Positions 24,812 to 33,991 are shown, numbered from the stretch's first letter. The stretch is 64,000 nt of DNA from Aquimixticola soesokkakensis (GCF_900172375.1 NZ_FWFS01000008.1:1-64000); one strand, 5' to 3'. The notes: generated from the sequence alone by a model not told the origin. Numbers and translations: made by a program.

Positions 24812-26395
24812 TCAGATTTTTTGGGCAACCAAAAAGCCGCTAGGCCCCAGTGTAACATGGGTTTTATCCACGCTGGCGCTGCGCGAAATCAACGTGTCAC
24901 AGGGGCAGGGCAGATCAATCGCCACCGTCCCTTTCGACAGGTTGAAGGCGCAGATCACATCGTCGTCGCGGGTAAAGGTGAGCACAGGATCGGGCATGTC
25001 CAAAAAGGTCATCGTGCCGGTTTTGAGCGCGGGTGTTGTCGCGCGTACCTTGATCATTTCACGGTAGAATTGCATCACGCGCTGGGCGGTTTCGGTGTCT
25101 ACCGCGCGCGCAAGTTGCGGCTCTTTGACGGGCAACCACGGTTTCACGGTCGAAAATCCGCCAAAGGGCGCGCCCTGTTCCCAAACCATCGGCGTGCGGC
25201 ACCCGTCGCGGCCCTTTTCATCCGGCCAATAGGCCAGCCCCTGCACATCCGTCAGCTCCTCATAGAGCATTTCGGTTTCGATCTGCCCGAGTTCCTCGCC
25301 CTGATAGAGACAGACCGACCCGCGAAAGGACAACAGCAGCGCCGCCGAAACAATCGAGACTGCCTCGCTGTCGGGGCCGTGGTCGAGAAATCGCGTGGTG
25401 TGGCGGGGCACATCGTGGTTGGAAAACGCCCAACAGGGCCAGCCGTCAGGGGCACCATGAAAGAAGCGGTTGATCGTGCCGCGAAAATGCTTGGGCGAGA
25501 AATCCGGCCCGAGCATATCAAAGGAATAGGCCATGTGCAGGCGCTTGCCTGTGGTATATTCGCCCATCAATTCAATGGCTTTGTGGTTGTCGCCAACTTC
25601 GCCCACCGTGGTGCGCGCGTCATATTGATCAAGCAGGGCGCGGATGCGTTCCAACCAGGCGACGTTTTCGGGCTGGCTTTTGGAAAACAGTTGGTACTGA
25701 TAGTCGTAGGGCTTGTGCGGCGGGTGTTCGTGATTGACGTAATCGGCGGGGTTGTCGCGCAGTTTTTTGTCGTGGAAATAGTAGTTTACCGTATCCAGCC
25801 GGAAGCCGTCCACGCCGCGATCCAGCCAGAATTTCATCACCCCCAGCATGTAATCCTGCACCTCGGGGTTCCAGAAATTCCAGTCGGGTTGGCCCTTGGC
25901 AAAGTTGTGGAAATAATACTGGCGGCGGCGCGGCTCCCATTCCCAAGCGACCCCGCCAAACAGTGACATCCAGTTGGTGGGTGGCGTGCCGTCACTTTTG
26001 GGATCGGCCCAGATGAACCAGTCGGACTTGTCGCTGTCGCGCGACATCCGGCTGTTCTGGAAAAACGGATGTTGGTCGGATGCGTGGGAAATCACCTGAT
26101 CGACGATGACTTTCAGGCCCAATTCATGGGCGCGCGCCACCATGTCGTCGAAATCGGACAGGGTGCCGTAGACGGGGTCGATGTCGGTGTAATCGGACAC
26201 GTCATAACCCATGTCGAGCATGGGGGAGGTAAACACCGGCGACAACCAGACCGCATCGACGCCAAGGCTGGCAATATGGTCCAGTTTCTGGGTGATGCCC
26301 TTGATGTCACCGACCCCGTCGCCATCGCTATCCATAAACGAACGGGGGTACACCTGATACGTCACCGAGCCGCGCCACCAATTGTCATCCGTCAT
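24812..26395 (-). CDS. GH13 alpha-glucosidase / oligo-1,6-glucosidase
   Basis: A 527-residue cytoplasmic glycoside hydrolase of family 13. The nucleophile is D201 in GVDGFRLDTVNYY, the acid/base E266 in TVGEVGDN, and the third acid D328 in FSNHDVPR. Region QVYPRSFMDSDGDGVGDIKG near residue 14 marks the alpha-glucosidase (AglA) subgroup. It releases glucose from maltose- or isomaltose-like sugars. In many relatives it accompanies an AglEFGK importer; none is seen here. Confidence 0.94.
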   Translation of the reverse strand: MTDDNWWRGSVTYQVYPRSFMDSDGDGVGDIKGITQKLDHIASLGVDAVWLSPVFTSPMLDMGYDVSDYTDIDPVYGTLSDFDDMVARAHELGLKVIVDQVISHASDQHPFFQNSRMSRDSDKSDWFIWADPKSDGTPPTNWMSLFGGVAWEWEPRRRQYYFHNFAKGQPDWNFWNPEVQDYMLGVMKFWLDRGVDGFRLDTVNYYFHDKKLRDNPADYVNHEHPPHKPYDYQYQLFSKSQPENVAWLERIRALLDQYDARTTVGEVGDNHKAIELMGEYTTGKRLHMAYSFDMLGPDFSPKHFRGTINRFFHGAPDGWPCWAFSNHDVPRHTTRFLDHGPDSEAVSIVSAALLLSFRGSVCLYQGEELGQIETEMLYEELTDVQGLAYWPDEKGRDGCRTPMVWEQGAPFGGFSTVKPWLPVKEPQLARAVDTETAQRVMQFYREMIKVRATTPALKTGTMTFLDMPDPVLTFTRDDDVICAFNLSKGTVAIDLPCPCDTLISRSASVDKTHVTLGPSGFLVAQKI

Positions 26396-26736
26396 CTGCG
26401 TCTCCCGCGTTCGATCCTATTTTGTCCTTTCATTCGCGCGGGAAAGCGGGGTCTTTGCAAGCGCTTTGATTGCCTGATTGGCGCGTCGGTCATCGCAATC
26501 GCGCGATTGAGCGCCAAATGCGCGCCCTTTGCATCCATTTGGTGAATGGGCTTCCAATCATAGTGTCAATTTCGCGGCGCGCGGGTGCTGATTTACTGTG
26601 CGAGCGGGGGGAGGACATCGCGCGACGATCTGATTTTGGCAGATAAACGATTATACTTGCTAAAATCGTTGACTGCATTGTGGTACAATTGCATTGTATA
26701 ACGGTATCGGGGAGGAGCCCGATTTGGGAGGACATC
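26396..26736. other. Intergenic region before the TRAP operon
   Basis: No gene seen. The first ~200 bp are the 5' flank of the alpha-glucosidase. The last ~100 bp hold the operator-like element at 26669-26698 and the ribosome site of dctP. Confidence 0.6.
26669..26698 (+). promoter_or_regulatory. Operator/promoter-like element 1, shared with 32597-32626
   Basis: TTGACTGCATTGTGGTAC (26669-26686) runs into a perfect dyad TACAAT-TGC-ATTGTA (26684-26698). The same 18 bases, with one change, occur before the cyclase gene at 32597, with a dyad whose axis lies at exactly the same distance (22 bp) from the first base. This suggests one regulator, plausibly the IclR protein of the cluster, acting on both units. 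Confidence 0.55.
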
Positions 26737-27738
26737 ATGAAACATCTTACCTGCGCCGCCGTGGCGCTTACCCTTGCGACCTGCGCGACACTTGCTGCGC
26801 CCGTGGCGGCGGAAACGCTTAAAATTTCCAGCTACCTGCCCCCGAAACACGCCTTTACCCTTGCGGTCGAGGCCTGGGGACAGGAGCTGTCGCAAAAGAC
26901 CAATGGCGACATCACAGTCGAAGTCTTTCCCGCCGGTCAGCTTGGCCCTGTGAACCGTCAGTTCGATCTGGTGACCGCAGGGGCGGCAGATGCGGCCATC
27001 GTGCTGCATTCGGCCACGCCGGGGCGCTTTGCGATGTCGGAACTGGCAGGGCTGCCGCTGAGCCACCCTGCGGCGGGGGATCTGAGCACGATCAGCTCCG
27101 AGCGGCTGACCGCGCTCGCGCCCGATTATCTGGCGGACGAACATGCAGGGACGAAAATCATCTGGATGGCAGTCACGCCGCCGTTGAAAATCAACCTTGC
27201 CAAGGTCAACCCCGACAGTCTTGAGGCACTCAAGGGGTTGCGCATCCGCTCGGCCGGGCAGGTGTTCCAATCCGTGCTCGAAACGCTCGGTGCCTCGCCC
27301 CTGCCTGTACCGCCCGCCGAAGTGGCCGAAGGTCTGGCCAAGGGGATCGTCGATGGCGCGATGTTCCCCTTCGAGGCCGATATGGCGTTCGATCTGGGGC
27401 CGGAGCTGGACTACAGCCTGGAGCCGGGCGTGGCCTCTGCCACCTTTGCCTTCGTGATGAGCGAAAAGACCTACGACGGGTTGTCGCCCGAAACCCGAGC
27501 CGTCATCGACGCGATGTCGGGCCCCGCGCGTGGCGCGGCGTTTGGCGCAGAGTGGGACAAGGGCGAAAACGCCGGCCGTGCCTACCTTGGGGAAAACGAC
27601 GTGACCATTGTGACCCTGTCCGAGGCAGAGCAGGACAAGTTGCAAGGCATGGTCGCCCCGATCATCGACGCACAAATCGCGGCCGTGGGTAAAGACAACC
27701 CGGACGCGCAGGCCTTTTACGACGCCTACACACAATAA
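26737..27738 (+). CDS. dctP: TRAP transporter solute-binding protein
   Basis: A 333-residue periplasmic protein with a Sec signal peptide (cleavage near VAA-ET, residue 25). It is a DctP-family protein: early KISSYLPPKHAFTLAVEAWGQEL, then LEALKGLRIRSAGQVF with the conserved ligand-binding arginine, and PPAEVAEGLAKGIVDGA. TRAP binding proteins usually take organic acids. The start is preceded by GGGAGGAC. It is the first gene of a TRAP operon and is followed by a strong hairpin. Confidence 0.92.
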   Translation: MKHLTCAAVALTLATCATLAAPVAAETLKISSYLPPKHAFTLAVEAWGQELSQKTNGDITVEVFPAGQLGPVNRQFDLVTAGAADAAIVLHSATPGRFAMSELAGLPLSHPAAGDLSTISSERLTALAPDYLADEHAGTKIIWMAVTPPLKINLAKVNPDSLEALKGLRIRSAGQVFQSVLETLGASPLPVPPAEVAEGLAKGIVDGAMFPFEADMAFDLGPELDYSLEPGVASATFAFVMSEKTYDGLSPETRAVIDAMSGPARGAAFGAEWDKGENAGRAYLGENDVTIVTLSEAEQDKLQGMVAPIIDAQIAAVGKDNPDAQAFYDAYTQ

Positions 27739-27752
27739 ACCTGCAGATCGGC

Positions 27753-27776
27753 CCTGCGCGCAAACCGGCGCGCAGG
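27753..27776 (+). terminator. Intercistronic hairpin after dctP
   Basis: A perfect 9-bp stem CCTGCGCGC / GCGCGCAGG with a six-base loop, no U run. It probably stabilises the dctP message rather than ending the transcript. Confidence 0.65.
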
Positions 27777-27824
27777 CGTGTGTCAGGCGCAGTGCCGCCA
27801 TGCGGCCATCTTTGGGAGGGGATG

Positions 27825-28334
27825 ATGCAACGGGTCTATCGGGGAATTTCACTTTTTGCCGCCGCGCAACTGGCCATCAGCCAGCTTGCGCTGTTGGGGA
27901 TGGTGCTGGCGATCACGGCGGATGTCGCGATGCGCGCGCTGTTCAACAGCCCCATTCGCGGCACCTATGATACGGTTGGTATCTTGTTGGCGATCAGCGC
28001 GCTTTACGCCGTTGCTGCGGTGATTTTGGAACGCCGCGACATCGTGATCGACCTGATCGACGGCTTCGTGCCGCCGCGCGTTTCGACCCTATTGCAGCGG
28101 ATTTGGGCCATCGTGGCGGTGGCGGCGCTTTGCTTTCTCTTCTGGTCGATGCTGCAGCCGATGCTGGAGGCCAAGCGCTACGGCGACACCAGCCTCGAGC
28201 TGCGTCTGCCGCTTTGGCTGGTCTGGATCGTGGCGCTGGGCGGCATGGCGGGCGCGGTGCTGGCGGCGGTGGCGATTGCATTGTCCCCCGCGACAGGCAG
28301 CGCTCCCGTGCAAGGCGAGGCCAGCGGCGAATGA
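27825..28334 (+). CDS. dctQ: TRAP transporter small permease
   Basis: A 169-residue membrane protein with four predicted spans and the DctQ-type loop (ERRDIVIDLIDGFVPPR). It bridges the binding protein and DctM. Two adjacent ATGs exist; the second (27825) is better spaced from GGAGG. Its TGA overlaps the dctM start by four bases. Confidence 0.9.
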   Translation: MQRVYRGISLFAAAQLAISQLALLGMVLAITADVAMRALFNSPIRGTYDTVGILLAISALYAVAAVILERRDIVIDLIDGFVPPRVSTLLQRIWAIVAVAALCFLFWSMLQPMLEAKRYGDTSLELRLPLWLVWIVALGGMAGAVLAAVAIALSPATGSAPVQGEASGE

Positions 28335-29632
28335 CCAATTCCACTCTTGGCCTGATCGTTATGGGCGTGATGTTTGTCCTGTTGCTGATCCGCATGCCCG
28401 TGTGGCTGGCGCTGGCGCTCTGCGGCTTGGGCGGCAATTTCCTGATGAGCGGCATGGGCGTGTCGAAAATGATCGCCGGATCGGTGCCCTTCGATCAGGT
28501 CACAAATTACAACCTCTCGGTCGTGCCGCTGTTCATCCTGATGGGCGAGGTCGCCACCTCGTCGCGCCTGTCGAGCGAATTGTTCCAGGCGGCGCGCGTG
28601 TTCTTTTCCGGCCTGCGCGGTGGGCTTGCGATTGCCACCATCGGGGCATCGGGGGCGTTTGGCACCGTGTGCGGGTCCTCTGTGGCGACGGCTGCAACCA
28701 TGACGCGGATCGCTTTGCCGGAAATGCGCCGCGCGGGCTACGGCGACGGCTACTCGGCGGCATCTGTTGCGGCGGGGGGCACGCTTGGCATTCTCATTCC
28801 GCCCTCCATCGTCCTTGTGATCTACGCGGCCATTGCCGAGCAATCCCTGCGCAAACTCTTTGCGGCGGCCTTTTTGCCTGGCATGGCGTTGGCGCTGCTC
28901 TACATCGCCGTGGCCCTGATCGTTGCGCGGTTTTCCGGCGGGCGCATCCCGGCCGACCCGGCGGCAACGCTGGGCGCACGGTTCAAGGCGCTGCTGGCCC
29001 CGTGGCAGTTCATCCTGCTGTTCGGCGTGACCATCGGCGGCATTTATTCCGGCATCTTCAGCCCGAACGAGGCCGCCGCGATCGGGTCGTTCGGCGCCAT
29101 CGTGCTTGGCTTTGCCACCCGTCGATTGACGCTCATTGGCTTGCGCGCGGCGTTGAAAACCACGGCGCTCACCTCGGCGATGTTGTTCCTGATCATCATC
29201 GGGGCGACGATGCTGGCCAATTTTGTCGTGCAGACCAAATTGCCGGAAGTGCTGATCGCCACCGCCCAAGGCCTTGGGTTGGGTCGCTACATGGTCATGC
29301 TGCTGATCATCGCGCTTTACCTGCTTTTGGGCATGTTTTTGGAAGGCATCGGCATGGTGCTGATCACGGTGCCCGTGTTCTTGCCGGTGATCGTCGGCTT
29401 TGGCTTCGATCCGGTGTGGTTTGGCGTTCTCGTGGTGATCGTCGTTGAAATCGGCCTGATCTCGCCGCCGGTCGGCATGAATATTTTCATCATCCAGGCG
29501 CAGTTTCGCGATCTCAGAATTGGCGACATCTACGCAGGCATCCTGCCGTTCCTGCTCGCGCCTTTGGTGCTGATCCTGACGCTTTTCTTCTTTCCCCAAA
29601 TCGCGCTGTGGTTGCCACAAGCGCTGTACTGA
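28331..29632 (+). CDS. dctM: TRAP transporter large permease
   Basis: A 433-residue protein of about 12 spans, the sodium-coupled channel of the TRAP system. Family blocks include VVPLFILMGEVA near 65, GTVCGSSVATAATM near 112-125, GTLGILIPPSI near 150, and the C-terminal EIGLISPPVGMNIF. The ATGA overlap with dctQ indicates coupling. Confidence 0.95.
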   Translation: MTNSTLGLIVMGVMFVLLLIRMPVWLALALCGLGGNFLMSGMGVSKMIAGSVPFDQVTNYNLSVVPLFILMGEVATSSRLSSELFQAARVFFSGLRGGLAIATIGASGAFGTVCGSSVATAATMTRIALPEMRRAGYGDGYSAASVAAGGTLGILIPPSIVLVIYAAIAEQSLRKLFAAAFLPGMALALLYIAVALIVARFSGGRIPADPAATLGARFKALLAPWQFILLFGVTIGGIYSGIFSPNEAAAIGSFGAIVLGFATRRLTLIGLRAALKTTALTSAMLFLIIIGATMLANFVVQTKLPEVLIATAQGLGLGRYMVMLLIIALYLLLGMFLEGIGMVLITVPVFLPVIVGFGFDPVWFGVLVVIVVEIGLISPPVGMNIFIIQAQFRDLRIGDIYAGILPFLLAPLVLILTLFFFPQIALWLPQALY

Positions 29633-29652
29633 CCTGTCCGAAAGGAACCCAA

Positions 29653-30612
29653 ATGACCCAGAAAATCGCCCTCGAAGAACACTTCATGGCCCCCGGTTTC
29701 GAGGAGTATTTTGCCAAGACCGCCATCAATATTTCCCCCGCTCTTTTTGGCAAGGCGGCCGACGCGCTTGCCGATTTTGGCGAACGCCGCCTGTCGGGCA
29801 TGGATGCCGCCGGGGTGCGCACCAGCGTCCTGTCGCTGTCTGGACCGGGCGTGCAAGCCGAGCCAAACCTGCGCGTTGCCGTGCGCAAGGCCAAGGAATG
29901 CAACGACTTTCTGGCCCAAAAAATCGCAGACGCAAAAGGCCGCTATGGCGGGTTTGCCCATCTGGCGGTCCAGGATCCGCAGGCCGCAGCCGACGAGCTG
30001 GAGCGCTGCGTGCGCGATCTGGGCATGCAGGGCGCAATGATCAACGGCTCGACGAACGGCATGTATCTGGACGATGACCGCTGTTCGCCGCTGTGGGAAC
30101 GCGCCGCCGATCTGGGCGCGCCGATCTATATCCACCCCAACAATTCCGCCGATGTGCCCTATATGTACCACGGCCACCCCGAGCTGTTTGGTCCCGTGTG
30201 GTCCTGGACCGTGGAGACGGGCAACCACGCGCTGCGGCTGGTCTTTGGCGGGGTCTTTGACCGGTTTCCCAAGGCCAAGCTGATCCTTGGGCATATGGGC
30301 GAAACCCTGCCCTATCAACTGTGGCGCTTTGATAGCCGCTGGGCGATTTCCAATCGCGGCGACATGCAGTTGGATCAAAAGCCTTCGGAATATTTCAAAC
30401 GTAATATCTGGGTCACGTCGGCGGGGGTCTGTTCGAACGAACCTCTGCGCTGCGCGATTGACGCGATTGGCGCGGATCGGGTGATGTTCTCGATGGACTA
30501 CCCGTTTGAAAACCCCACGGAAGCTGCGGAATGGATCGAAGCCGCGCCGCTGTCGCAGGCCGAACGCAACATGGTGTGCCACGACAATGCGGCGAGGCTT
30601 TTGGGGCTGTGA
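29653..30612 (+). CDS. Amidohydrolase of the gamma-resorcylate/2,3-dihydroxybenzoate decarboxylase family
   Basis: A 319-residue metal enzyme of the ACMSD-like amidohydrolase group. It starts with ALEEHF, giving metal ligands E8 and H10, followed by H161 (IYIHPNN), H214 (LGHMGE) and D282 (FSMDYPFE), the set used by gamma-resorcylate decarboxylase. It would non-oxidatively decarboxylate a hydroxybenzoate-like acid; the true substrate may differ. AAAGGA precedes the ATG. It follows dctM by 20 bp, so the imported solute is likely its substrate or precursor. Confidence 0.85.
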   Translation: MTQKIALEEHFMAPGFEEYFAKTAINISPALFGKAADALADFGERRLSGMDAAGVRTSVLSLSGPGVQAEPNLRVAVRKAKECNDFLAQKIADAKGRYGGFAHLAVQDPQAAADELERCVRDLGMQGAMINGSTNGMYLDDDRCSPLWERAADLGAPIYIHPNNSADVPYMYHGHPELFGPVWSWTVETGNHALRLVFGGVFDRFPKAKLILGHMGETLPYQLWRFDSRWAISNRGDMQLDQKPSEYFKRNIWVTSAGVCSNEPLRCAIDAIGADRVMFSMDYPFENPTEAAEWIEAAPLSQAERNMVCHDNAARLLGL

Positions 30613-30640
30613 TGTCTGACTTTGAACAGGGGAGAAAAGA

Positions 30641-31573
30641 ATGATGATGAAGAGAGCCGCAGTGATCTGCGTTGTGGCATTGAGCGCGCAGGCGGGGGTT
30701 GCACAGGTTGCACAAAATCCGGAAATTGCGTCGCAACTTGATGCGATGGGGCAGGCGTTCAACCCTGAGACCATTGGCGCCACCTTCGGGATCTACAAAC
30801 CTCTGCACGCCAGTCCCGACGCCAGCGTCAGCGTTCTGACGGATCAATCCTACGGCAGCGACGGGCGCAATATGCTGGACGTGTATCGCCCTGCAGAGGC
30901 CGATGGCAGCGCCCCGATCGTGGTCTTTGCCCACGGGGGCGGTTTTGTGCGCGGCAGCAAGGACGACGTGGCCCATATCGGCGCATGGCTTGCGCAAAAC
31001 GGCATGGTGGGGGTCACCTTCAACTACCGGCTCGCGCCCGAGGCCGTTTGGCCCTCGGGGATCGAGGATCAGGCCGCGGTGGTTGACTGGATTCGCACCC
31101 ATCCCGATCTGCACAAGGGCAATCCCGACCGCATCATCGTGATGGGCAATTCAGCGGGCACCGCCCATGTCGCGGGCTATTTGGGGCAGGGCAGGCCAGA
31201 GGGTGTCATCGCTGCGGTGCTGATATCGCCGCCCGCGCTGGAGCTTACCGACCACCCCCTCGATCCGGCGCGCGATGCGACTTATTTCACCGGCGATGAC
31301 CTTGGAGCGCAATCGCCGCTTGCGGGGCTTGTCGCGTCCGAGGTGCCGTTGATGGTCGCTCTTGCGCAATATGATATCCCGCTGGTGCAGGCGCAAACGG
31401 CCACGCTTTTGGCGGCTGAAGTTGCGGCAAAGGCCCGTTTGCCAATGCTCGCGACCGCCTATGGGCACAACCATATCTCGATTGTCGAACATCTCGGGAC
31501 CGAGGATCGTGTGTTCGGGGAGGATATTCTGGCCTTTATCCGATTGCAGGTCTTGCGCGCGGATCGACCCTAA
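30641..31573 (+). CDS. Periplasmic alpha/beta hydrolase (esterase)
   Basis: A 310-residue protein with a likely N-terminal signal peptide (cleavage around residue 21-25). It has the oxyanion motif HGGGF (98-102) of the hormone-sensitive-lipase/carboxylesterase group, nucleophile S171 in GNSAG, and a catalytic histidine in GHNHIS near 275. The start lies among three Met codons; AGGGGAGAAA precedes them. It may hydrolyse an ester or lactone before uptake by the TRAP system. Substrate unknown. Confidence 0.85.
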   Translation: MMMKRAAVICVVALSAQAGVAQVAQNPEIASQLDAMGQAFNPETIGATFGIYKPLHASPDASVSVLTDQSYGSDGRNMLDVYRPAEADGSAPIVVFAHGGGFVRGSKDDVAHIGAWLAQNGMVGVTFNYRLAPEAVWPSGIEDQAAVVDWIRTHPDLHKGNPDRIIVMGNSAGTAHVAGYLGQGRPEGVIAAVLISPPALELTDHPLDPARDATYFTGDDLGAQSPLAGLVASEVPLMVALAQYDIPLVQAQTATLLAAEVAAKARLPMLATAYGHNHISIVEHLGTEDRVFGEDILAFIRLQVLRADRP

Positions 31574-31636
31574 ACCGGGGGGAACAGGCGCTAACGCAGG
31601 CCGTTTTGTCCTGTGTTAGAGCCTATTTTCATCGGG

Positions 31637-31715
31637 GTGCGCCCTCGTCCGCAAAGCCTTGATTAGCGTGCCCTCATCCGCACGGTCTTGATTAGCGTGC
31701 CATCATCCGCACGAC
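31637..31715. repeat. Tandem duplication of the iclR-type gene 3' end
   Basis: Three imperfect copies of a 29-31 bp unit begin at 31637, 31668 and 31697 (GTGCCCTCATCCGCACG type, joined by TTGATTAGC). The third copy is the coding end of the IclR gene. The second repeats its TAA stop (31663-31665 versus 31692-31694) outside the gene. Confidence 0.85.
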
Positions 31716-32441
31716 ATGCTCGCGGGCTTTTTCCAGAGCGGCCTCCACAAGGGGCCGCTTTTGTGCAAAGCGCGTCGTGGGCACGGGCACCGAAATCGCG
31801 TGCAGGTCGCCCCCCCAATCGCGAAAGCCAAAGCCCACGCCGGAAATGCCGTCAGTGTGCTCGTCCAGATCATAGGCCAGCGAGCCGGCGCGGATGCTGT
31901 CCAGATCGCGCAAAAAGATAGCCTCATCGACATTCATCGCGCGGCGTTCCCATTCTGCGCGCGCCAGACGCTGCGCCTTTTGCGGCTCCATCAGCGCCAG
32001 ACACGCCTTGCCATTCGCGGTTGAGGTCAGGGGAAATACCTCGCCGACGGAGGAGACCGTGCGCAGGCGGTGCGTTCCGGGCACTTGGTCAAGAAAGATC
32101 ATGCCCGCGCCGCGCAGCACCGACAGATCCGCCGTCTCGCCCGTGGCTTGGGACAGTTCCGACAAAAACAAACGGCAGCTTTCGACGATGTTGTACTGCG
32201 CAGCATCGGCAAAGCTTTGCATTTCCGGCCCGATGCGCAAGCCGCCACCCTGAAGTGAGGCGATGACCATGCGCTCGTCCTGAAGCGCGGAAATGATCCG
32301 CTGCACGGTCGAGCGGGGCAGGTCCACCGCCTCTGCGATTTGCCCGAAACTCATCCCCGAAGGGGCACCCCGCAGGGCGCGCAGAATCGCCGCGGCGCGC
32401 GCGATCACCTGAATGCCGTTGCGGCTGTTGTCGTCTGCCAT
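31692..32441 (-). CDS. IclR-family transcriptional regulator
   Basis: A 249-residue regulator. N-terminal winged helix (~10-70) with MSFGQIAEAVDLPRSTVQRI, then the IclR effector domain with TADLSVLRGAGMIFLDQV, LTSTANGKACLAL and a final GISGVGFGFRDWGGDLHAISVPVP block (in parts). I start at 32441, directly after GGGAGGAG; the frame extends further upstream but without a site. It is divergent from the cyclase gene and likely controls the surrounding catabolic genes. Confidence 0.93.
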   Translation of the reverse strand: MADDNSRNGIQVIARAAAILRALRGAPSGMSFGQIAEAVDLPRSTVQRIISALQDERMVIASLQGGGLRIGPEMQSFADAAQYNIVESCRLFLSELSQATGETADLSVLRGAGMIFLDQVPGTHRLRTVSSVGEVFPLTSTANGKACLALMEPQKAQRLARAEWERRAMNVDEAIFLRDLDSIRAGSLAYDLDEHTDGISGVGFGFRDWGGDLHAISVPVPTTRFAQKRPLVEAALEKAREHVVRMMAR

Positions 32442-32596
32442 GTCGCTCCTCCCTGAAGCTTCTGCGGGTCGCGGCATTTTCGCGGCGTTCGCCTTCTTAT
32501 CCCATATTAGAGCCTGTTCAACAGCCTTGGATGCTGCGGTCCCTCCCAAAGAAACGCACCATGCAGGACAATCATGCCGTATGGTGGATATTGTTA

Positions 32597-32626
32597 TTGA
32601 CTGCATTGCGGTACGGCAATACCGTA
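32597..32626 (+). promoter_or_regulatory. Operator/promoter-like element 2
   Basis: TTGACTGCATTGCGGTAC (32597-32614) with the dyad TACGG-CAATA-CCGTA (32612-32626), in the divergent gap between the IclR gene and the cyclase gene. It shares 17 of 18 bases and the dyad axis with the element before dctP. A second overlapping dyad ATTGCGGTA / TACCGTAAT (one mismatch) is also present. Confidence 0.55.
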
Positions 32627-32695
32627 ATGTGGTTGGGTGCAGGGATGGACACCCAAAAAGGAACCACGCCGATGGCGCGGTGGGAGGAGATCAAA

Positions 32696-33535
32696 ATGAC
32701 GATTAAGATTCGTGGAATCGAGTTCGAGGATAACCTCGACAACGCGATGGGCCTGGAGTTCTACAACCTCAGCCACCGCTTCGGGTTTCAAAACCCCAAT
32801 TGGCCCTATTTCGAAGATACCAAGATCGAGCGTATCCATTACATGGCCAAATCAGGTGTGCTGTCCCAGCGCATCACCACGTCGATGCATGCAACGACGC
32901 ATATCGACGCGCCCGCGCATGTGGTCCAGGGTACGCCCTTCATCGACGAAGTACCGCTGCCCCATTTCTTCGGGACGGGCATCGTCGTGTCCCTGCCCAA
33001 GAAGAAATGGGAGCCGATCACGGGTGAAGACCTTGAAAAGGCCTGCGGTCATGTCATCCGCAAGGGCGATGTCCTGATCATCAATACCGGATGGCACCAC
33101 GACTACGAAGATGGTGATTACTTTGCCTATTGCCCCGGTTTTGTGGCCTCGGCGGGCGAATGGATGGTTGAAAAAGGCGTAAAGGTTGTCGGGCACGACA
33201 CGCAGGCGAACGATCACCCGCTGGCCACGGCAATCGGCCCCCAGCGCAATGGCCCGCTGCTGCCCCACCTTGAGCAAGAGTACAAGGAATGGTCCGGAGG
33301 CAACGACTGGAAAGACGATTTCCCCGATTGGGAGCCGGTCCACAACATCCTGTTCAAGAACGGCATTCTGGGCATCGAAAACGTCGGTGGCGATCTGGAT
33401 GCGGTGACGGGCAAGCGTTGTACCTTTGCGTTTTTCCCGTGGAATTGGGACCGCGGCGACGGCTGTATCATCCGTCTCGTGGCGATGATCGACAAAGGCC
33501 AAAATTACCGCATCGAAGCGGGCGAGAGCTTTTGA
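32696..33535 (+). CDS. Cyclase-family metal hydrolase (KynB-like fold)
   Basis: A 279-residue protein of the 'cyclase' family that includes kynurenine formamidase. The metal motif HATTHIDAPAH gives H65, H69, D71 and H75. Members hydrolyse or cyclise small amides, lactones or enol acids. The start follows GGGAGGAG. It opens the second transcription unit of the catabolic island. It is longer than KynB (~210 residues), so kynurenine is not implied. Confidence 0.85.
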   Translation: MTIKIRGIEFEDNLDNAMGLEFYNLSHRFGFQNPNWPYFEDTKIERIHYMAKSGVLSQRITTSMHATTHIDAPAHVVQGTPFIDEVPLPHFFGTGIVVSLPKKKWEPITGEDLEKACGHVIRKGDVLIINTGWHHDYEDGDYFAYCPGFVASAGEWMVEKGVKVVGHDTQANDHPLATAIGPQRNGPLLPHLEQEYKEWSGGNDWKDDFPDWEPVHNILFKNGILGIENVGGDLDAVTGKRCTFAFFPWNWDRGDGCIIRLVAMIDKGQNYRIEAGESF

Positions 33536-33540
33536 TGACA

Positions 33541-33605
33541 GGCCCGTTTCGGGTCTAACGCGGGGTTTTGACCCTCTGGCGTGATCGGTGTCCCTGCGAT
33601 CACGC
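33541..33605 (+). other. Two hairpins between the cyclase and cupin genes
   Basis: GGCCCG-TTT-CGGGTC (33541-33555) and a perfect 9-bp stem GCGTGATCG / CGATCACGC with a nine-base loop (33579-33605). Neither has a U run. They probably influence mRNA stability or read-through. Confidence 0.5.
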
Positions 33606-33640
33606 CCCGACATTCTACATCAAGCGAAGGGAGGCGCGCG

Positions 33641-33991
33641 ATGTTACTCAAACGTTTTGAAGAGGCCACGCCCTACGAGGCGGCGAACCATTTCGGCTGC
33701 CACGGATTGCGGCTTCAGGGCTTTGAAGACGGTGGCCCGACCAACCAGTGGGTCGGTTTCAGCCAGTTCCTGCCCAATGGCGGCGCCGGTCCCGACAGCA
33801 CCCCGTTCGAGAAGGTCTATGTCGTCCTCGAGGGGGAAATGACCGTCGAAATTGCAGGAACAGAGACTGTTTTGCGCAAATTCGACAGCTGCACGATTGC
33901 GGCGGGCGAAGTGCGCCGGATCGAGAATAAATCCAATCACGCCTGCACGATGCTGGTCGTCATTCCCTATCCGCCGGAGGCCGCGACATGA
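33641..33991 (+). CDS. Small cupin-domain protein
   Basis: A 116-residue single cupin barrel. Cupin motif 1 is altered: GGAGPDSTPFEKVYVVLEGEMTVEI (read in parts) lacks the usual His pair, and motif 2 is short of a histidine except in NKSNHACTM, so metal binding is doubtful. AAGGGAGG precedes the start. The stop overlaps the next gene by four bases. It may be an isomerase, a lyase helper or a sensor; function unknown. Confidence 0.8.
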   Translation: MLLKRFEEATPYEAANHFGCHGLRLQGFEDGGPTNQWVGFSQFLPNGGAGPDSTPFEKVYVVLEGEMTVEIAGTETVLRKFDSCTIAAGEVRRIENKSNHACTMLVVIPYPPEAAT

